A DNA stretch of 64,000 bases from Xanthobacteraceae bacterium (GTDB lineage Bacteria > Pseudomonadota > Alphaproteobacteria > Rhizobiales > Xanthobacteraceae), in contig CP075369.1 in assembly GCA_019454205.1 (NCBI GenBank), positions 372,001 to 436,000 on the forward strand. The letters are read 5' to 3'. Shown one piece after another: positions 52,656 to 60,449 of this stretch. The stretch's first letter is position 1, and each line of letters begins with the position of its first letter. The notes under the pieces are model-generated. The model searched no databases, was not told where the DNA came from, and worked only from the letters and a program-made list of their open reading frames with translations. Both the position numbers and the translations under genes were made by a program.

Positions 52656-53181
52656 TATCCGCGCAAGCGAAGGCGTAGAGGAATCCGCCACGCCGCTGCC
52701 GCGTTTCTTCCGCCTCGGCCTCGCGGTTGCAGCGATCACGCTCGTACTCGATCAGGCCTCGAAGTATTTCGTGCTTTACGAACTCGACCTGATCGGACGC
52801 GGACGCATCTATTTCGCGCCGTTCTTCGATCTTGTCCTCGCGATGAACCGCGGCATCTCCTATGGCCTGTTTCCGCAGGATGGCGAGGTAGGCCGCTGGG
52901 TGCTGTTCACGATCAAGATCGCCGCGTCGGTCCTGTTCCTGTTCTGGTTACGCAGGGCTGGTTCCGCATGGATTGCGGTGGCGCTCGGGTTCCTGATCGG
53001 GGGGGCGCTGGGAAATGCCATCGACCGGGCGGTGCAGGGCGCGGTTGTGGATTTCGTGTCGCTCCATGCGGGCGGATTCCGCTGGTACATCTTTAATTTA
53101 GCGGATGCTGCCATCGTTGCCGGGGTAATCGGGCTGCTGTACGATCTGGTTTGGCCTAAGGCCTTGAAATCGCCGCCATAG
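52630..53181 (+). CDS. lspA: Lipoprotein signal peptidase LspA
   Basis: 183-residue inner-membrane aspartyl protease that cleaves prolipoprotein signal peptides. Four helices; catalytic Asp residues are in GNAIDRAVQGAVVDF and FNLADAAIVAG. The N-terminal ~25 residues before the first helix are longer than usual; ATG 52630 overlaps ileS. Followed by a Pro-rich exported protein. The two lipoproteins in this window (extensin-like and at 56927) are its likely substrates. Confidence 0.95.
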   Translation: MPRAKQPDNIRASEGVEESATPLPRFFRLGLAVAAITLVLDQASKYFVLYELDLIGRGRIYFAPFFDLVLAMNRGISYGLFPQDGEVGRWVLFTIKIAASVLFLFWLRRAGSAWIAVALGFLIGGALGNAIDRAVQGAVVDFVSLHAGGFRWYIFNLADAAIVAGVIGLLYDLVWPKALKSPP

Positions 53182-53231
53182 CGGGCGATTTGAGCCGGGT
53201 TCCGGACCCCTGTTGAGTATTTGAGGGAAGC

Positions 53232-54065
53232 ATGGCCGAGCGGCGTTTCTGGCTGATTTTACCGGCGTTTGCAGTGGCTTTCGGGCTGCTGGGAGCGATT
53301 CCGGCGAAGGCCCAGCTGTCGGTCCCGCCGACTACGCAGGACGAGGATGAGGACGAACCCTCTTTCTTCGCCAAGGCGCTGGGTGCCGCGGGCATCATCC
53401 AGCTGCCCGGCTCCGGCAACGAGATCAATTATCAGGAACGTCCGCCGCTGGTTTTGCCGCCGACGGTTAACAGCCTCGCGCCCAATCAGGTGCTGGCACC
53501 GGCTCCGCAGAACTTCCAGGCCGATCCCTGGAACTTCAATGCGCCGAACCAGAGCCTGACCCCCGATTACGCACCGCCGCCTGCAGCCAACTTGCAGCTT
53601 CCGCCGCCGGTCGAACCCGGTTCCGTCCGGTTGCGCAATCCGGATTTCCCGGTGAACCCGGAAGACCGCATTGCCGAGCGGAAAAAGAAAAAGAAGAAGG
53701 GTACGCCGCGCACCGACCCGTTCTACTCGGGCCGCCAGCTGAGTCCGCAGGAATTGAGCCAGACCGCACCGGTCGCGGCGACCGGCAATCCGAAATCGGT
53801 CGATCATGATCGCTCGCCGGGCATACTCACGCGTCTTAGCCCCAGCGAACTTGGTTTTAAGGGCTGGGGTAACAAGGACAAGGAACAGCCGCGCGCTGTA
53901 TTCACGGGCGAACCGGACCGCCAGTCGCTGACGCAGCCGCCGCCGGGCTATCAGACGCCTTCGGCAAACGCGCCCTACGGTTCCGTGTCCGAAGAAAAGC
54001 AAAAGGCTTCGCAGAAGCGCGATCCGTACGCGCCGCGCGGTCCCACACTTCCGGGCGAACGCTGA
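53232..54065 (+). CDS. Exported proline-rich protein, function unknown
   Basis: 277 residues with a signal peptide (cleavage near AKAQL). The mature part is low-complexity: acidic DEDEDEP, Pro/Asn/Gln-rich, a run of six lysines after AERK, no cysteines. Such proteins regularly sit between lspA and the M16 peptidases in this order, so it may belong to their pathway, but no domain can be named. GGGAAGC precedes the ATG. Confidence 0.75.
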   Translation: MAERRFWLILPAFAVAFGLLGAIPAKAQLSVPPTTQDEDEDEPSFFAKALGAAGIIQLPGSGNEINYQERPPLVLPPTVNSLAPNQVLAPAPQNFQADPWNFNAPNQSLTPDYAPPPAANLQLPPPVEPGSVRLRNPDFPVNPEDRIAERKKKKKKGTPRTDPFYSGRQLSPQELSQTAPVAATGNPKSVDHDRSPGILTRLSPSELGFKGWGNKDKEQPRAVFTGEPDRQSLTQPPPGYQTPSANAPYGSVSEEKQKASQKRDPYAPRGPTLPGER

Positions 54066-54165
54066 CAACACGGTCTCGCGGCAGGATACTTTGTGCCGCG
54101 AGACATGCTGTCTGGTGGCCCGGCCGAACTTCCCCGGAGATTCTCTAACCGTGCCAAGGTTCATC

Positions 54166-55515
54166 ATGCAGACGATTGCCGCCTGTGCGGTCGCCGGAAC
54201 GGCTGCTCTTGCCGCCGCCAGCCCGCTCCGCGCTCAGCCAGCGGGTACGCAGATCACCGAATTCAAACTCGCGAACGGCCTCGAAGTGATCGTCATTCCC
54301 GATCATCGCACGCCGGTTGTAACCCACATGGTCTGGTACCGCGTCGGCTCCGCCGACGAAACGCCGGGGAAATCCGGTCTTGCGCATTTCCTCGAACATT
54401 TGATGTTCAAGGGCACCGAGAAGAATCCGGCCGGGCGTTTCTCCAAAGTGGTCGCCACCATCGGCGGCCAGGAGAACGCTTTCACCTCGCAGGACTACAC
54501 CGCCTATTTCCAGCGCGTCACCAAGCCAAACCTCGAACAGGTGATGGAATTCGAGGCCGACCGCATGACCGGCCTGAAACTCACCGATGATGTGGTACTG
54601 CCGGAGCGCGAAGTCGTGATCGAGGAGCGCCGCACGCGCACCGACAACGATCCCGCCGCGCAGCTCGCGGAAGCGCTCACCGCCGCGCTCTATGTGAACC
54701 ATCCCTACGGCCGTCCGATCATCGGCTGGCACCATGAAATCCAGAAGCTCGATCGCGAGAACGCGCTCGAATTCTATAAACGCTTCTATACGCCGAATAA
54801 CGCGGTACTGGTGCTCGCCGGCGACATCGACGCCAACGAAGCGCGCAAGCTCGCGGAAAAGACTTACGGCAAGGTCGCGCGTCAGTTCGAAGTTGCGCCG
54901 CGCGCGCGTCCCATCGAGCCGGAGCCGCGGGTACACCGCCGCGTAACGCTCGCCGACATGCGCGTGAGCCAACCCTCGCTCTCGCGTTACTATCTTGTGC
55001 CGTCATACCGCACCGCGCCGGGCGAAGCGGAAGCGCTCGAAGTGCTCGCGCAGATTCTCGGTGGCGGTCAGACCAGCCGTCTCTATCAGTCGCTCGTGGT
55101 GGAGAAGGGCATCGCTGCGAATGCGGGTGCCTGGTATCAGGGCACTGCGCTCGATGCGACGCGCTTCGCCGTTTACGGCACGCCGCGTCCCGGCGTTTCG
55201 CTCGAACAGGTCGAGACTGCCATCGATGAAACCATCGAGGCGCTGATCAACGGCACCATTGGCGCCGACGAACTCGACCGCGTGAAAACGCGGATCGTGG
55301 CGAGCGCGATTTTCGCGCAGGATAATCAGGTCTCGCTCGCACGCATCTATGGCGCGGCCCTGACAACTGGCCTCACGGCCGCTTCCGTGAAGGAATGGCC
55401 CGCAAAGATTCGCGCGGTAACGCCGGAAGCGGTCCGCGACGCCGCGAAGAAATGGCTCGATCTGCGCCGCGCCGTCACCGGTTATCTCGTGAAGCCGGGG
55501 GAGAAGCGCTCGTGA
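54166..55515 (+). CDS. M16 family zinc peptidase, catalytic partner
   Basis: 449 residues from ATG 54166 (a GTG 15 bases earlier is possible). A signal peptide (IMQTIAACAVAGTAALAAAS, cleavage near LRAQP) sends it to the periplasm. The inverted zinc motif HFLEHLMF (HxxEH) and the downstream Glu in VVIEERRTR make it an active M16B peptidase. It probably works as a heterodimer with the next gene, which lacks the motif. Its stop overlaps the GTG of that gene. Confidence 0.92.
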   Translation: MQTIAACAVAGTAALAAASPLRAQPAGTQITEFKLANGLEVIVIPDHRTPVVTHMVWYRVGSADETPGKSGLAHFLEHLMFKGTEKNPAGRFSKVVATIGGQENAFTSQDYTAYFQRVTKPNLEQVMEFEADRMTGLKLTDDVVLPEREVVIEERRTRTDNDPAAQLAEALTAALYVNHPYGRPIIGWHHEIQKLDRENALEFYKRFYTPNNAVLVLAGDIDANEARKLAEKTYGKVARQFEVAPRARPIEPEPRVHRRVTLADMRVSQPSLSRYYLVPSYRTAPGEAEALEVLAQILGGGQTSRLYQSLVVEKGIAANAGAWYQGTALDATRFAVYGTPRPGVSLEQVETAIDETIEALINGTIGADELDRVKTRIVASAIFAQDNQVSLARIYGAALTTGLTAASVKEWPAKIRAVTPEAVRDAAKKWLDLRRAVTGYLVKPGEKRS

Positions 55516-56864
55516 GCGCATTCGCACGGTTCGCGGTTTTTCTGAAAGGGTGCGCGATGGCGCTTGCTCTGATCGCCGGTTCCGCATCCGCGACCGGTGC
55601 CACCACCAAGATCGAACGGCTGACTTCGCCGGCCGGAATCGAAGTCTGGTTCGTGCGCGACGATACGCTGCCGATCCTGTCCATGAACTTCGCCTTCACC
55701 GGCGGCGCGTCGCAGGACCCGGCGGATCGTGCGGGCCTCGCTTACATGACCGCGGCCCTGCTCGACGAAGGCGCGGGCGACCTCGATGCGAAAGCGTTTC
55801 AGGAGCGGCTCGAAAACCGCGCGATTTCGCTCAGCTTCAGCGCCGACCGCGACCATTTCCGCGGCTCGCTCCGCGTGCTGACCGAACACCGCGCCGAGGC
55901 CTTTGAATTACTGCGCCTCGCGCTCAGCGCGCCGCGCTTCGATCAGGAAGCAATCGATCGCATCCGTGCGAGCGTACTCGCGGGCCTGCGCCGTAGCGCG
56001 AACGATCCCAGCGATGTCGCGGCAAAGCGCTGGTTCGCGAAGGCGTTTCCGAACCATCCCTATGGCCGCCCCGTAGCGGGCGACGAAGCCTCGATCGCGG
56101 GCATCGAGCGCACGCTGCTGTTTTCCTACGTGAAGAAGAACCTCGCACGCTCGAACCTGAAGATCGCGGTAGTCGGCTCCATCGACCGCGAAACACTCCT
56201 GAAACAGATCGATCAGGTATTCGCGAAGCTGCCGGCCACCGCCGATCTCGTTCCGGTGATGGATGCGGTGCCGCAAGCGCTCGGCGAAAGCGAAGTCATC
56301 GACCTCAACATCCCGCAGACCACGATCACGTTCGGCGGCATAGGCCTGAAGCGCAAAGACCCGGACTTCATGCCGGCCTTCGTGCTCAATCACGTGCTTG
56401 GTGGCGGCAGCTTCTCGTCGCGGCTTTATCGGGAGGTGCGTGAAAAGCGCGGGCTGGCCTATTCGGTATACTCGTACCTCAGCGCCCCGCGTAATTCCGC
56501 TTTGTTCTTCGGCGGCACGCAGACCCGCAACGATCGCGCGGTCGAGGCGTGGCAAATCATCGAATCCGAGATTCGCCGCATTGCAAACGAAGGCCCGACC
56601 GCCGAAGAACTCGAGCAGGCGAAAAGCTATCTCACCGGCTCGTATCTGCTGAATTTCGACACTTCGGCGAAGGTCGCCTCGCAATTGCTCGAAATTCAGC
56701 TCACCGATCTCGGCATCGATTATATTGATCGCCGCAACGACTTGGTTAACGCGGTCACGGCAGAAGACGTGCGCCGCGCTGCAAACCGTTTCCTGCGTGA
56801 TGGCAAGTTTCTGGTGCTGATGGTGGGACGCCCGGTGCCGTTAGCCAAACCGAAGGGCGGTTGA
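55512..56864 (+). CDS. M16 family peptidase-like protein, non-catalytic partner
   Basis: 450 residues. GTG 55512 overlaps the upstream stop as GTGA and is preceded by GGGGGAG; ATG 55557 is an alternative. A signal peptide precedes ATGATTKIE. The HxxEH motif is replaced (AGLAYMTAALLDEG at the matching place), so zinc binding is lost, while the glycine-rich loop GGGSFSSRLYREVREKRGLAY is retained. Such paired active and inactive M16 subunits resemble mitochondrial processing peptidase. Confidence 0.92.
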   Translation: MSAFARFAVFLKGCAMALALIAGSASATGATTKIERLTSPAGIEVWFVRDDTLPILSMNFAFTGGASQDPADRAGLAYMTAALLDEGAGDLDAKAFQERLENRAISLSFSADRDHFRGSLRVLTEHRAEAFELLRLALSAPRFDQEAIDRIRASVLAGLRRSANDPSDVAAKRWFAKAFPNHPYGRPVAGDEASIAGIERTLLFSYVKKNLARSNLKIAVVGSIDRETLLKQIDQVFAKLPATADLVPVMDAVPQALGESEVIDLNIPQTTITFGGIGLKRKDPDFMPAFVLNHVLGGGSFSSRLYREVREKRGLAYSVYSYLSAPRNSALFFGGTQTRNDRAVEAWQIIESEIRRIANEGPTAEELEQAKSYLTGSYLLNFDTSAKVASQLLEIQLTDLGIDYIDRRNDLVNAVTAEDVRRAANRFLRDGKFLVLMVGRPVPLAKPKGG

Positions 56865-56926
56865 AACAGGTGCTTCGCCGAGGGACGAACCTGCTGGTAT
56901 AATGCGGGACGGAGGAGTGGGTAGTT

Positions 56927-57712
56927 ATGCGTAATGATTCCGGTGGCCTGCGCGCGCGGGCTGTCGCTGCTGTCGTGCTGGTCGCTTTGGTTGCGGGTTG
57001 CAGCACTGTCGAAAGCGTCATGGGACCGATGGGGAACGTATTCTCCGGTTCCGATAAGCCGCAGGATCCGAACAATCCGAATAATCCCAACCAGCCCAGC
57101 CCCAATCAGGTTGCGGCGGAAGAGAATTGTCCGGGCGCCGCGATCCGTCAGGGCGCATCCGCGTGGGTATCCAACGCCGGGACCGGGCCGAACGATATTC
57201 GCTATCAGGCCAGCATCGGCACCGTCGCGCGCGAATGTGCGCTGCTCGGCGACACCATGACCATCAAGGTCGGCGTTGAAGGCCGCCTGCTGGTCGGCCC
57301 AAAGGGCGGCCCGGGCGTGGTTACGATCCCGCTGCGCATCGCGCTGGTGGTCGAAGGCCCGCAGCCGCGGCCCATCTCCAGCAAGTTCTATGCGGTGCAG
57401 GTCAACGTGCAGCCGGGCGCCAGCCAGACCACGTTCACGCAGATCGAGGACGACCTTACGTTCCCGCTGCCGCCGGACCGCAATCTCGAGAAATACATCA
57501 TCTATGTCGGCTTCGATCCGCAGGGCCTTGCCCCGCAGCCGAAGGCCAAGGCCAAGCCGCGCGCGAAGACCGCGCCGAAGAAGCAGGTCAAGAAGCAGGC
57601 CGCGCCACCTGTGCAACAGCAGCAACAGCCGCCGGGCTTCCAGCCTCCGCCGCAGCAGCCGCAACAGCCGCGCGGCACGCCGACCTTCGATCCGCCCCCG
57701 CGGACGAACTAG
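56927..57712 (+). CDS. Lipoprotein with Pro/Gln-rich tail, function unknown
   Basis: 261 residues. Lipobox LVAGCS puts the acylated Cys near residue 25. After an Asn/Pro-rich spacer a globular part of about 130 residues (AIRQGASAWVSN to YIIYVGFDP) contains two cysteines, CPGAAIR and ECALLGD, that could pair. The C-terminus has Lys/Ala-rich and P/Q-rich repeats. No family recognised. It is the last gene before a shared terminator. Confidence 0.72.
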   Translation: MRNDSGGLRARAVAAVVLVALVAGCSTVESVMGPMGNVFSGSDKPQDPNNPNNPNQPSPNQVAAEENCPGAAIRQGASAWVSNAGTGPNDIRYQASIGTVARECALLGDTMTIKVGVEGRLLVGPKGGPGVVTIPLRIALVVEGPQPRPISSKFYAVQVNVQPGASQTTFTQIEDDLTFPLPPDRNLEKYIIYVGFDPQGLAPQPKAKAKPRAKTAPKKQVKKQAAPPVQQQQQPPGFQPPPQQPQQPRGTPTFDPPPRTN

Positions 57713-57726
57713 GCGGACAGACAAAA

Positions 57727-57756
57727 AAAACGGCCGCTCGAAAGAGCGGCCGTTTT
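57727..57756. terminator. Bidirectional terminator between lipoprotein gene and atpF
   Basis: CGGCCGCTC and GAGCGGCCG form a 9-base stem with a GAAA loop, flanked by at least four A before and four T after, so it can serve both convergent transcripts. Confidence 0.92.
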
Positions 57757-57777
57757 CGTATCCGTATGTGCGATGGC

Positions 57778-58272
57778 TTAGCCGAGGCGCGCCTTCACGT
57801 CCTTGATCGCGGCGTCGAGGATCTTCTCGCCTTCCGCGCCCTTGGCGGTATCGGCGAGAATGGTCTCGGCCGCTTTCGCGGCGGCGTCGGCAGCGGCCGC
57901 GCGGACCTCCGCAAGCGCCTGCTGCTCGGCCTGTGCGATCTTCGTCTCCGCCATCTTGGTGCGGCGGGCGACGAAATCTTCCATCCGGGTCTTGGCGTCG
58001 GCGGCGATCTGCTTCGCTTCCGTATTGGCCTGCGCGATGATCGCCTGCGCTTCCCCTTCGGCTTCCTGAGCCTTGCGCTTGTATTCGGCGAGGAGCTTTT
58101 GCGCCTCGTCTTTCAGGCGCTTGGCTTCATCCAGTTCGGCCTTGATCTGCGCGCCGCGGCTGTCGAGCGCGCCGAGGATCGAGCGATGCACGCCGAAGCG
58201 AAATACGAGTAGGATGAAGACCGCGAAGGCGACCGCGACCCAAAGCTCTGCTTCAAGCAACCAGTGTGGCAC
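57778..58272 (-). CDS. atpF: F0 ATP synthase subunit b
   Basis: 164-residue stator stalk subunit: one N-terminal helix (VAVAFAVFILLVFRFGV), then a long Ala/Glu/Lys coiled coil. It dimerises with b' and ties F1 to subunit a. It is the last gene of the F0 operon, ten bases behind atpF'. Two different b-type genes are the rule in alphaproteobacteria. Confidence 0.93.
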   Translation of the reverse strand: MPHWLLEAELWVAVAFAVFILLVFRFGVHRSILGALDSRGAQIKAELDEAKRLKDEAQKLLAEYKRKAQEAEGEAQAIIAQANTEAKQIAADAKTRMEDFVARRTKMAETKIAQAEQQALAEVRAAAADAAAKAAETILADTAKGAEGEKILDAAIKDVKARLG

Positions 58273-58282
58273 GTCTCACCTC

Positions 58283-58810
58283 TTAGTGGAGCGCGGCATC
58301 GACCGCGCGCTCGACCGCCGGCTGCGCCGGCGCCTTGCCGGTGAGCCGCTCGACGATCAGGCCCGCGGTATCGACCGCGATGGTCCGCACGTTCGCCATC
58401 GCCGCCGACTTGGTGGTGGCGACCTGCTTCTCGGCGGCGTCGAGCTTGCTCTTCAGCCCGGCTTCGAGCGACTTGCGCTGCTCTTCCGACTCCGCCGCGA
58501 GCTTCGCGTTGGTTTCGGAAGCCAACGCCTGCGCTTTCGCGCGGGCGTCGGCGAGCGCCTTCTCGTAGGCGGCCTGTGCCGCTTCGCTCTCGTTCCGGGC
58601 GCGGTTGGCCGCGTCCAAATCGGATTCGATGCGGCCCTTGCGATGCTCGATCGCCTTGCCGAGCCGCGGCAGCGCCACGCGCGAAAGCAGCACGTAGAGC
58701 GCGACGAAGCAGATCACGAGCCAGAAGATCTGGGACGGAAACGTTTCGCCCTGGAAAGGCGGAAACGGCGGCTTCCCTCCCGGTACTTCAGTGTGATTGT
58801 TCGATGCCAT
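58283..58810 (-). CDS. atpG: F0 ATP synthase subunit b'
   Basis: 175-residue second stator subunit. The N-terminus is longer and Pro-rich (PGGKPPFPPFQGETF) than in b, followed by the helix FWLVICFVALYVLLS and a long coiled coil. It lies 33 bases behind the c-subunit gene. In some genomes it is named atpF2. Confidence 0.93.
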   Translation of the reverse strand: MASNNHTEVPGGKPPFPPFQGETFPSQIFWLVICFVALYVLLSRVALPRLGKAIEHRKGRIESDLDAANRARNESEAAQAAYEKALADARAKAQALASETNAKLAAESEEQRKSLEAGLKSKLDAAEKQVATTKSAAMANVRTIAVDTAGLIVERLTGKAPAQPAVERAVDAALH

Positions 58811-58843
58811 CGGCTTTCCGTCAGCGTTGTTCGTTGGCGGGAA

Positions 58844-59083
58844 TTAGACGGCGAACAGGAGCAGGAGGGCGATGAGCAGCGAGAAGATGCCCAGCGCTTC
58901 GGTCACGGCGAAGCCGAAAATCAGGTTGCCGAACTGGCCCTGCGCGGCGGCCGGGTTGCGGAGCGCGGCGGAGAGATAGTTGCCGAAAATAAGACCGACG
59001 CCGACACCGGCGCCGCCCATGCCGATCGCGGCGATGCCCGCGCCGATCAGACGGCCGAGTTCTTTTGCTGCTACTGGATCCAT
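58844..59083 (-). CDS. atpE: F0 ATP synthase subunit c
   Basis: 79-residue hairpin of two helices that builds the rotor ring. The glycine-rich first helix GAGIAAIGMGGAGVGVG and the proton-carrying Glu in FAVTEALGIFSLL are plain to see. The short polar loop is RNPAAAQGQF. Lies 43 bases behind atpB. Confidence 0.97.
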   Translation of the reverse strand: MDPVAAKELGRLIGAGIAAIGMGGAGVGVGLIFGNYLSAALRNPAAAQGQFGNLIFGFAVTEALGIFSLLIALLLLFAV

Positions 59084-59126
59084 AACGAAACTCCTCTGGA
59101 GATTTTCTGGTTGAACTGTTCGGCCG

Positions 59127-59879
59127 TTAGTGGCCGGGGTGAATTGCGTCGTTGAGATAGAGACAGGTGAGAACGGCGAACACGTAGGCTTGCAGGAACG
59201 CGACCAGCAGATCGAGCGCGGTCAGCGCAACCAGCATGCCGAAAGGAAGGATACCGAGCGCCCAGCCCGCAACGCCGAGCGAGGTCGCGAGCAGGCCGAT
59301 GAAGCTGGCGAACACCTTGATCGTGATGTGGCCGGCGAGCATGTTCGCGAACAGTCGCACCGAGAGCGAAAGCGGGCGCGACAGGAACGAAAGAATTTCG
59401 ATCAGCACGATCATCGGCATGACGAACATCGGCACGCCGGAAGGCCAGAACAGCTTGAAGAATTTGAAGCCGTTCTTGTAGAGGCCGTAGATGATGACGA
59501 CGAAGATCACAAGGAGCGCGAGCAGCGCGGTGATCACGATATGGCTCGTCACGGTGAAGAAGCCCGGAATCATGCCGAACATGTTCAGGACGAGCACGAA
59601 CGTGAACAGCGAGAACACGAACGGGAAGAACTTCATCCCCTCGTTGCCCGCCGTACTTCGGACTGTCCCGGCGACGAACTCGTAGGTTATTTCCGCCAGT
59701 GATTGCAGGCGGCCCGGAATGAGGGTCTGGCCGCGGGTGGCGAGCAGGATGCCGCCGACGATCACGACAACCGCCGCGATCATGAAGACGGCCGAATTGG
59801 TCAGTGCGATTTCGTAGGGGCCGATATGGCCCAGGGTCGCGATCTTCTTGATCTGGAATTGCGCAATCGGATCGGCCAT
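59127..59879 (-). CDS. atpB: F0 ATP synthase subunit a
   Basis: 250-residue membrane subunit that forms the proton half-channels. The essential arginine is in SLSVRLFANMLAGHI, and the last helix contains AFLQAYVFAVLTCLYLNDA. Five to six helices. It lies 36 bases behind atpI and belongs to the F0 operon I-a-c-b'-b. Confidence 0.97.
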   Translation of the reverse strand: MADPIAQFQIKKIATLGHIGPYEIALTNSAVFMIAAVVVIVGGILLATRGQTLIPGRLQSLAEITYEFVAGTVRSTAGNEGMKFFPFVFSLFTFVLVLNMFGMIPGFFTVTSHIVITALLALLVIFVVIIYGLYKNGFKFFKLFWPSGVPMFVMPMIVLIEILSFLSRPLSLSVRLFANMLAGHITIKVFASFIGLLATSLGVAGWALGILPFGMLVALTALDLLVAFLQAYVFAVLTCLYLNDAIHPGH

Positions 59880-59915
59880 CGCTCTCGTCTCTTTGGGCGC
59901 GGAAACGCGCCGCTT

Positions 59916-60254
59916 CTATTTCCGTCCGCCGAAGCCCGGCATGACGCCGAGCGTGCGGAGCACATTCAGGACACCTGCCGCGAAACCGAGGAGGAGGAAA
60001 ACGATCATCCCCCACGGCGACCAGCCGGTCAGCTTGTCGAAACCCCACCCGACGGCGAACCCCGCAACCACGCCTCCGACGAAATCGCCGGAAAGTCTCA
60101 GTCCCTGGGAAAAGCCCTTGCGTTCCGCTGCGGTCTGCTGAGGTGCGGGGTTTTTCCGCCGCTCCTCGGCTTCGCGCGCGTCGAGTTTTTCGTCGAGACG
60201 TCGCAGCCTGCCGGAAAGATCGCCCCCGCCGTTCTCGTCTCTCGGATCGCTCAT
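59916..60254 (-). CDS. atpI: ATP synthase accessory protein AtpI
   Basis: 112 residues; hydrophilic N-terminal half rich in Arg/Glu (RLRRLDEKLDAREAEERRK), then two helices (FVGGVVAGFAVGWGFDKL and IVFLLLGFAAGVLNVL). Helps c-ring assembly. First gene of the operon. Confidence 0.9.
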   Translation of the reverse strand: MSDPRDENGGGDLSGRLRRLDEKLDAREAEERRKNPAPQQTAAERKGFSQGLRLSGDFVGGVVAGFAVGWGFDKLTGWSPWGMIVFLLLGFAAGVLNVLRTLGVMPGFGGRK

Positions 60255-60283
60255 AGGAAACGTCTCGAAAGAGCAATGAAACT

Positions 60284-60304
60284 GCGGCTTCTCTCCAAAG
60301 CCGC
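60284..60304 (-). promoter_or_regulatory. Hairpin in the 5' leader of the F0 operon
   Basis: GCGGCTT and AAGCCGC pair around a seven-base loop which on the mRNA strand reads TGGAGAG, a Shine-Dalgarno-like sequence. It lies 30 bases before the atpI start. May affect translation or be incidental. Confidence 0.35.
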
Positions 60305-60308
60305 GCGG

Positions 60309-60337
60309 ACCATAGTGAGGGGGTCTATGGGTGTCAA
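60309..60337 (-). promoter_or_regulatory. Promoter of the F0 ATP synthase operon
   Basis: On the minus strand TTGACA (60337-60332), 17 bases, then TATGGT (60314-60309): a perfect -35 box with optimal spacing, 55 bases before the atpI start. Confidence 0.75.
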
Positions 60338-60373
60338 GAAACGTAAACGCCTCTTAACACCATGTTTTTGTTG

Positions 60374-60407
60374 AGAAAATCGCCGCTCCGGAGAGGTGCG
60401 GCGGCGA
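60374..60407 (-). terminator. Terminator of smc
   Basis: On the minus strand TCGCCGC and GCGGCGA form a 7-base stem with a 14-base loop, followed by TTTTCTC. It lies 43 bases behind the smc stop and before the F0 promoter. Confidence 0.6.
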
Positions 60408-60449
60408 GTCTCGGTACTCCGCGAAGAGTCGCCGGAGACACGCCGGAAA

